DNA of 64,000 bases from Limnoperna fortunei. Lineage: Eukaryota > Mollusca > Bivalvia > Mytilida > Modiolidae. Below the pieces are notes generated by a model. The model did not search any database. It was not told where the DNA came from and saw only the letters and a program-made list of their open reading frames with translations. Location: positions 14,512,275 through 14,576,274 of the forward strand of contig OX104123.1 in NCBI GenBank assembly GCA_944474755.1. The letters are read 5' to 3'. Shown piece after piece: positions 57,566 through 64,000 of this stretch (positions are counted from its first letter, which is position 1; each line of letters opens with the position of its first letter). The position numbers were made by a program, and so were the translations under genes.

Positions 57566-58666
57566 TCAGTTAGAAAACTGAACACATGTTCCAAGCTCAG
57601 TTTTAAGAGAAGTTACTAGAGGACGAACTTCTTTATTAGCGTTAGGATCGACCAGAAGAAACTTCTGGTACTCGGGGACAGTGCTCTCTCGTAAAAACGA
57701 CGGTCCACTCCAGTACATAGAATTAGGTAAGTCAGATGCATTGAGATGCCTGGTGGCTATATCTGCTGGATTCTGATCAGTCGATACAAAACGCCACCTT
57801 TTTGGAGAACTAGCGGTTCTGATTCTATTAACTCTGTTGCTCACATAGACATAGAATCTACGAGTTTCGTTAGTCAAATATCCTAATACCACCATACTAT
57901 CGGAATAGTAGTAGAAGTCACACGAGTCGATGTCTAATTCATGTTTCAATATATATGAAATTTCCACCGAGAGCACTGCTGCACAGAGTTCTAAACGGGG
58001 TATCGTGAGACCATGTGATGGGACCACCTTAGACTTTCCCATCAGCAGAGAAACATCTACCTGATCATCCTTGAATAGTTTCAAATACGCGACGGAAGCA
58101 ATCGCATCCTTGGAGGCGTCACTAAAGATATGAACCTCCCTACTTGAAGCGTTTGAATAAGATATGTCAGAGTATTTTCGGTTAATTTTGAAGTTCTCGA
58201 GATCAACCAATGACGACACCCAATGTTCCCATTTATGTCTCAAAGCTTCTGGCAAGTCATCGTCCCACTCAATGGGCCCCGGTGATGTAGACATCATTTC
58301 CCTTAACAAGAGCTTTCCTTGAATTGTGATAGGAGAAGCAAATCCTATGGGGTCGAATATGCTATTGATGACGGACAATGCTCCTCTTCGAGTGAAAGGT
58401 TTGGCTTTACGTGAAACTTTGAATACGAATTGATCGTTCACAATGTCCCATGAAATCCCGAGACTTCGCTGTACGGGTGGGGTCTCTGATCCTAGGTTTA
58501 AGTCCTTGAGGTCAGTAGAAAGGTCATCTGATGGAAAACTTTGAAGCACAACTTCACTATTCGAAACTATTTTGTGTAGACGTAAACTACCACCTACATT
58601 TCGAGATCTTTGTGTACGTTTTACCATCAATAGCATACTGAGCGTCAGAGCACGATTGCAATCCAT
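57566..58666 (-). pseudogene. BEL/Pao RT C-terminal part and RNase H
   Basis: The frame contains LGISWDIVNDQFVFKV, FTRRGALSVINSIFDPIGFA, then RNase H: HIFSDASKDAIASVAY, PRLELCAAVL and YYSDSMVVLGYLTNETRRF, and ends with SDLPNSMYWSGPSFL. These match the equivalent blocks of the 44-52 kb element at moderate identity. The start is artificial, because the RT catalytic box lies in the next piece. Confidence 0.87.
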
Positions 58667-59586
58667 CGTTTACATAAAAGTTGTGATTTACGAAATTTCT
58701 CACATCATCATCAGCTACCTCAACTGACTTTCGCAGACAATAGGTGGCCACTGAGGGTGAAGGGCTGTTTCCAAAAACGTGAACAGTCATCCTGAAGTCA
58801 GTTAATGGTTGAGAAACATCGTTGTTCTCATGCAAAACAAAACGTAAATAATTACGATCACTTTCTGGAACCTGAAAGTTATAAAACATTTGCTCAATGT
58901 CTGCCATCGCTGCGATCCTCTCCTTGCGGAATCTTAATAAGACTCCTAAAAGGCTATTCGTTAAATCAGGGCCCTTCATAAGTACATCATTAAGCGATAT
59001 TCCAGCAAACTTAGCAGAGTAATCAAAAACTACTCTCACCTTATCAGGTGTTTTAGGGTGATAAACCCCAAAAAACGGTAAATACCATCACTCAGTATTT
59101 TCGTTTAAATTTGGTGCCTTTTCTGCATGACGTTGTCAATTATTTTTCGCATGAAATCGGTTTCTTGCAATGCATTCATTCGCTGAATGGCCTGAACTCG
59201 ATTGTTTGGCAATTGTTGTCTACCTTCACGAAATGGAAGCGGTGCACTCCACTGGTTATTGGAACCCTTAATCACCTTAGAATCCATAAGTTCAATAAAT
59301 CGTTTATCCTCAATAGATGACCAACCATTTCGTCGAAGGGCGTTTTCTGAAATATTAATTTTTGTTTAATAGAAAAGGAATTTGTGCACGGTTTAAGAAT
59401 TGACATTGCAATATGCAGGTTTTGTTTACATTAAGAGTGTTAGTATTATGAACCTAAACAAGACTCGCCAATCACTACCCATCCTAAGGGTAATTTCTGG
59501 GCATATGGTGAGTTCCTGCCTCCTACTCTCTGGTCCAAGACATGGTGAGCTTGTATAACGTCTCTGCTAATGAGCAGTTCAATTTT
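58587..59586 (-). pseudogene. BEL/Pao protease-RT linker and RT palm (frameshifted)
   Basis: From the junction at 59586 downward: SRDVIQAHHVLDQRVG and YAQKLPLGWVVIGESCL (end of protease region), then WSAPLPFREGRQQLPNN at about 59240. After a shift come [33 protein letters not shown] and FYVNDGL. The catalytic box reads YVND rather than YVDD, so its second Asp is lost. Three or more breaks are present. Confidence 0.82.
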
Positions 59587-59587
59587 A

Positions 59588-59856
59588 ACAAAATTTAGGT
59601 ACCGCGTAATGCAATCAAAATGTTACATAAATTTTTCGTAAAATATGAGTAATGGTGACAAAAACCTTAATAATCACACTTATATAAACTCTAAAAATTG
59701 TGAATCACTTACGATTTGGTATCATTAAGCTTACAAAATGAAGAAAGTTGACAATATCAAAACAACGTGACAAGGCAAACATGCCGGAAATATAAAACAA
59801 CATGTCAATACATAAAAGCAATGACGGAAAGTTCAGAAAAATACGGATACGGAACA
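59588..59856 (-). repeat. BEL/Pao second element, 5' LTR joined to protease
   Basis: 269 bp matching 55737-56007 with three or four substitutions and a 2-bp deletion. Its inner end abuts the protease-RT linker without leader or gag, showing an internal deletion of the element after or during reverse transcription. Confidence 0.8.
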
Positions 59857-60439
59857 GAAGAGATGCGACTATCAAATCTTCCAAATGAAAATATGATCGC
59901 CAATCAAATCACGAGTGTGCTGTATGGTTTTTATATGCGAGCAGAATGAATGTTTTGCTTACCAATATCAGAGACATATAACTACAGAGATTGGCAACTC
60001 GTCGTAATAACCGATGAAATGCAATCGATCTCTCGCGGCCCTCACGTACAGATGAGACTTTTCGGTAGTTTGCATCCCCCATTTTGTTGCTTATAAAAAC
60101 AATTGGACACGTGGAAAGGAATCAATTAAGTTAAAATCAAATTTGCCAAGACGAACAAAGTTAACTAAATCAAAAAGATAAGTAAATAATATAGAATCCA
60201 TAGATTTAGCGTACATTTCATTAAACGTGTTTTTGTTTACCTGTATAATACTATAAATGGGTTCTTTAATCAATGATCGTGCACTACGTCTATAATCCTG
60301 AATTTGACCGACCACATCAAGTTGTTGTGTGGAAATGTTGTTTAATATTTTTTTTTCTTTGTGCACAATATTTTGGGTTAAATATGTGCAATACTTGATG
60401 CTACAGATTATGAGATGGTTGGTGAACGTTGTGCCTAGT
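59857..60439. other. no gene recognised
   Basis: Flank of the second BEL element. The 144-codon minus-strand frame at 60.1-60.5 kb starts inside repeat sequence and has no recognisable domain. Confidence 0.4.
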
Positions 60440-60795
60440 GAGTCTTCGGGAACAAGTAAACAAACAATAAATAAACGGAAAATGGAGGTGGGATGGGTCA
60501 CAGGGAATACAATTTTGACTGCCACTGGAAAAGTATGGCGTTTTGGGTAAAGGGGGGGGGGGAATTTAGCCTTTTGTAGCGGCTACAATGAGCCTACTCT
60601 TTTTCGAAATCTACAAAAGGGATCTTTATCGTGCAAGGAGCGTGGCACTCTCCAAACACGTTACCCACTACGGTCCGCGGTCAGGCTTTCCGTATTATGA
60701 CCTGACAACCCCCTAAAGAGAGGGTCTCCCCTATCCGCCACCCGGAGTCAAGCTGGGCTGCTCTGTGGGTCAAGCACTGTGAACCCAGTATGGTC
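60440..60795 (-). repeat. 440-bp LINE-tailed repeat, nearly complete body and head
   Basis: Plus-strand order is ttcgggaacaagtaaacaaa, ggtgggatgggtcacaggga, gactgccactggaaaagtat, a G run (60551-60562), agccttttgtagcggctaca, gtggcactctccaaacacgt and gctgggctgctctgtgggtc. The extreme 3' core is decayed. It is very similar to 21385-21753. Confidence 0.82.
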
Positions 60796-62106
60796 ACAGC
60801 AAAGGTAAAGAAAAGTGCAACATATACACCAGTTAAAATTCATATAAAAAATATAGTGTTAAAGGGAAGGTTTTTAAAGACAAGGTTTGCAAATGTGGAG
60901 ACGAGTTGAATAAAAGTTAAAAACTACAAAAAATCACAATTACTAATAACATAAAAAATCAGAGACTAGATTTTACAACAATATAAAAGGTAAAAGCACC
61001 ATATAAAAAGCCCCGAGTTTAAGCTATTGACAACCAGTAACATAGAGAAGCACCAATAAAAAAAGATTGACATGTTAAAAAGTATGCTATATTAAAATTA
61101 ACTTATGAAAACAACTTAGCATATGAAAATATTCAAATAAAATAAATTTTCAAAAAAATTTTTTTGAATTGAATGCATGTTCTGAAGAAAAAAAACTTTT
61201 GAACTTTGAAATGTAAAAAACTTCAATGAAAATTAAAAATAAAAATCAAGAAATTTACATCTTATCAGAAAAATATCATTCAACAGAAACCAGTACTTAA
61301 ACAGTCAGATTTTTTTTTTAAAAACTTTGTAAATGTAAATTGTTAATGTGTAGACCAGTTAAATGAAAACTACAAACAACAGCAAAATCACAATTATTAA
61401 TAACAAAAAAAATCACAAACAGACTAGATTTAACAAACAATATAAAAGGTTAAAGCACCATTTAAAAAACCTGAGTTCAAGCTTGTAAGTGAATAGGTAA
61501 ATTAACATGCATATGTCATTAGATAGAAATCATATTCTGTAGATAGAGACTAATAAAACATCACCACTGAATACTAATTACATCTAACTTTTCTTAATAA
61601 AATGCATGTTAACGGGAACACATCAAACGAACTTTAAAACAAACTTAATTTTTCCCCAGTAAATTACAGACAGAAGAAATCGGCTCTGTATAAAAGTTCA
61701 AAAGAACATAGTTCATTCAATTATACAATACAACACACCCACCAAGATAAGACCGCCCCATTAACGAAACAATTCTTCTCACTTTTATCAAATTAAAATG
61801 GACTCAATCAGCCAAATGAACTATGAAATAATGTAATGTAATTGAGAAAGTTCAAGACCTTTTGTTAGGTCAAGTACAACAAAAAGAAATTTTTCTGGTT
61901 ATATCTATGTGTGTGACCGATCACAGCTTTCCGCCATTTGTCACCGAAAGCTCGGGCCCATCTTTATTGTTGTTTGATTTTTAATTTTTTATTTGTCTTT
62001 TCGATTTTACATTTTAACCTTGTGACGTACATGACCTTTATTACTACTCTTATTATTTATCTCGCCACCACACAACCCTCATTATTGTAACTATGAAATC
62101 AGCAGA
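60796..62106. other. no gene recognised; A-rich duplication
   Basis: Two diverged copies of a stretch (aacaatataaaaggtaaaag with caccatataaaaagc near 60.99 kb, aacaatataaaaggttaaag with caccatttaaaaaac near 61.44 kb) lie about 460 bp apart in the same orientation, so the surrounding 0.4 kb appears duplicated. The rest is AT-rich. Confidence 0.5.
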
Positions 62107-62373
62107 ATGGCAGATATTAAACTGATTGAACCAAGGCAAATGCCGTGTAAATACTGTGCCGAAGATAGGTTTTCCATGCTGGAAATGGTGCAAGTAAACC
62201 ATTTTTTAAAGGAAAATAGTGCATTTTCGAAAGAATTACATTCTACGTATTACACACAGACATCAGCAACGGCTTGCATTTCCTATTTTTTAAATACATT
62301 AACTACCTTATTGGTATTGAACTCATTGCCAAATATGTTAGTGGAAGGGATGGAGACCAGGAGGAAAACATAA
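62107..62373 (+). CDS. candidate first exon or short ORF of unknown function
   Basis: ATG at 62107 opens 88 codons starting MADIKLIEPRQMPCKYCAED and stopping at 62371-62373. One Cys-x2-Cys pair is near the start, followed by a hydrophobic stretch (SYFLNTLTTLLVLNSLP). A possible splice donor (gtgcaa|gtaaac) occurs within it and another (aggag|gtaggt) after the stop, so the true exon could be shorter. I do not recognise the protein. It may belong with the exon at 63.5 kb; this is a guess from position and strand. Confidence 0.3.
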   Translation: MADIKLIEPRQMPCKYCAEDRFSMLEMVQVNHFLKENSAFSKELHSTYYTQTSATACISYFLNTLTTLLVLNSLPNMLVEGMETRRKT

Positions 62374-63502
62374 TATATTCAATGGTGACAGATGTTATTA
62401 ACAGGAGGTAGGTGCAATTTACATGCACCATAGCGATTGGGTTGTTATCGTGTTCTTTTTAAGTCGTTGGGGATGAGCGACAGGGATAATTTGTGGTGCC
62501 GGTTCATTATTTTGCTGATTTTGCCCAGCATTTCGTTGGTTAACATTCATTAATTCGAATAGATCTTGGCGAAACCTTTGAAGAACACCAACCACAGCTT
62601 AAAACGCACCAGTCAACACTTTAATTACATCTAAAACAAAAAATGTAATGCATCATCTTTTGGTAAATTATTGGAGAGATTTGAAGTTTAGTCTTGGTCC
62701 AAAACCAGAACAACTGTTTGCAAAAAGTAAATAGAAATTTCTTAGTTGCAATCTTTTACGGGACAATTTTTTTTAATCTAAATGCTTTCTTCTGCAAACG
62801 CCTGTTGTTGCTTTCTTTCATTATTTCTGAAATTATTTCGGTCTATAAATTTTTAATTTCTGTTGTCTTTTCACCCTTTTTCTTATTGTGCAGATAACAT
62901 GCACAATACCACACCCAACAGGTCCTATGTAATAGAAAATTTCAATGTAATGAAGGAATATAAATTAACCATTAAAGTGCACATTCCAAGCTCATCTTGC
63001 ATACACAATAGTACTTAAATTAGGTATTGACATTTAAAGGCAAAGTTCAGTGAATTTCATTGTGTGCAAAATTGTTTCAATGTTTTTTTTTAAAGTGCTC
63101 ACATACAAATTTTAAAAATGTACAACACAATTTAAATTAATTAAAATTGGAATATCAAGGCAAAGAATAACAACTACTAGGCAGACATATATTTAAAGTG
63201 TTCAGTTTATCAAAGTAGGATCAATGAAATCCAAGTTGTGTCAATAATCTGACTCAAAAATTAAAGATCAATTACAAGTTTTAAAAAAAACTTCAGTTTT
63301 AAAAGCAGGAAAATCATGAGAGTCATTTCAACTATGGTTGACTATACAAATTGACAGAAACTGCTAGCTTAAAATATTTCACAATAATGAAGTATGCTTA
63401 CCAACTTAAGTAAGTGCAAAGCTGACAATCCATGGAGTAGTTGGAGAGTCTCCTTCACTTTCTTCAACCTAGAATTAAATGATTTATAAAATTATTTTAC
63501 AG
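62374..63502. other. no gene recognised; possibly intronic
   Basis: AT-rich sequence ending in an acceptor-like attattttacag at 63502. No other features were seen. Confidence 0.35.
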
Positions 63503-63635
63503 AAAAGGCTTGGCAGAGGTTTTATTGATGCAACCTCCATGGGCAAGGGAACAGGAGCTTGTCCAAACCAGTCCGCCATATTCCGACTTTGAAGTCAGTG
63601 ATGAGGAGACAGAAATTTACAGCGACACAAATGAG
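63503..63635 (+). CDS. candidate penultimate exon, acidic peptide
   Basis: Bounded by acceptor attattttacag and donor AATGAG|gtaatt. The open frame reads LAEVLLMQPPWAREQELVQT, SPPYSDFEVSDEETEIYS and DTNE. It would splice in phase 0 to 63861, where GTGCCACTGTAG gives three codons and a stop. Composition (acidic, Pro/Tyr/Ser) looks like a protein C-terminus rather than transposon sequence. No family recognised. Confidence 0.35.
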
Positions 63636-63860
63636 GTAATTTTTCCCTATTCATTCAATACAAGTTACATCCATTTATACCAAATACAATGTAAATAAAA
63701 TGTATACAAATTAAAATTGCACATTATTTCTTTTAATACTAAATGTTCAATGATTTTATCTCCTTGATATTCCAAGAAATCAGTTCATACAAATATATAT
63801 ACTGGATATCATTTTAATCACATTGTTTATTTATACTTATAAATTGAACTATAATTACAG

Positions 63861-64000
63861 GTGCCACTGTAGTTCCGGATTGTACTGTCTCAGTTCTGCT
63901 GGTAACAGACTGTGTCATTGACTCTTGTGCTGGATTTCTTTGCCTTGAAATAAGTCGAAACTTGTGTGACTGTTTTCACCACCTAAATTGATGTACACAT
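63861..64000 (+). other. candidate terminal exon, mostly 3' UTR
   Basis: Follows acceptor-like actataattacag. If joined to the previous exon it encodes Val-Pro-Leu-stop, and the rest would be 3' UTR running off the window. The support is weak and depends on the previous call. Confidence 0.25.

Larger units (their letters stand above)
55737..59856 (-). mobile_element. second BEL/Pao element, internally deleted and decayed
   Basis: Two direct repeats of 271 and 269 bp (55737-56007 and 59588-59856), about 98-99% identical, flank a minus-strand pol region. At the left end a purine-rich tract precedes the repeat. At the right end the repeat joins directly to the protease-RT linker: gag, most of protease and the leader are missing. 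Pol is broken by several frameshifts. It is a different BEL/Pao family from the 44-52 kb element. The outer end of the LTR and a target duplication could not be fixed. Confidence 0.82.

Noticed and set aside
60091..60525. 144-codon minus-strand frame
   Set aside because: It starts at a non-ATG codon in the 440-bp repeat and has no domain or conserved features.

Overview
This window looks like nuclear DNA of an invertebrate animal, most plausibly a bivalve mollusc. The sequence is AT-rich, coding sequence is interrupted by GT-AG introns, and almost everything else is transposable elements or their debris: non-LTR elements, tRNA-headed SINEs, BEL/Pao LTR elements, DIRS-like remnants, Helitron-like elements, MITEs and minisatellites. 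The bivalve assignment is inferred from the repeat types, not from a marker gene. I saw no rRNA, no functional tRNA gene, no CRISPR array and no bacterial operon. Many long open frames start at non-ATG codons or lie antisense to transposon genes, and they are not reported as genes.

Layout. 1-8.5 kb is a mosaic of SINE and LINE debris: an anti-sense CR1/L2-like LINE fragment at 1.3-2.3 kb, several 3' ends of an RNase-H-bearing I-group LINE at 2.6-3.3, 5.5-5.9 and 6.9-8.4 kb, a decayed integrase-like transposase at 4.3-5.5 kb, and a 44-bp minisatellite. 8.9-14.0 kb carries the one convincing intron-containing gene, seen as its last three exons. They encode the C-terminal end of a tyrosine-recombinase-like domain, an acidic linker and a Myb/SANT-like domain. 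Its last exon end is triplicated in tandem. 14.5-37 kb is non-genic: Helitron-like elements in opposite orientations (16.1-17.2 and 33.1-34.5 kb), LINE and DIRS-like fossils, copies of a roughly 440-bp LINE-tailed repeat, a diverged duplication (28.3/30.1 kb), a 15-unit coding-like minisatellite (30.8-31.7 kb), a MITE and a nested fold-back element.

37.7-43.9 kb holds a nearly full-length CR1/L2-type LINE: ORF1 with coiled coil and SGNH/esterase-like domain, then ORF2 with endonuclease and reverse transcriptase. It is broken by frameshifts and a stop codon. 44.0-52.2 kb is a complete minus-strand BEL/Pao retrotransposon with about 98% identical LTRs and a 5-bp target duplication. Its unusual feature is a separate 235-codon ORF between the 5' LTR and gag that carries SGNH-hydrolase-like motifs, a domain known from LINE ORF1 proteins but not, to my knowledge, a standard BEL/Pao component. 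55.7-59.9 kb is a second, internally deleted and decayed BEL/Pao copy. The right end (62.1-63.9 kb) has weak evidence for exons of an unrecognised gene.

A recurring theme is parasitism between elements. The tRNA-headed SINEs, the 440-bp repeats and the I-group LINE share one 3' terminal core followed by short ATCA-like repeats. This fits small elements being copied by that LINE's reverse transcriptase.
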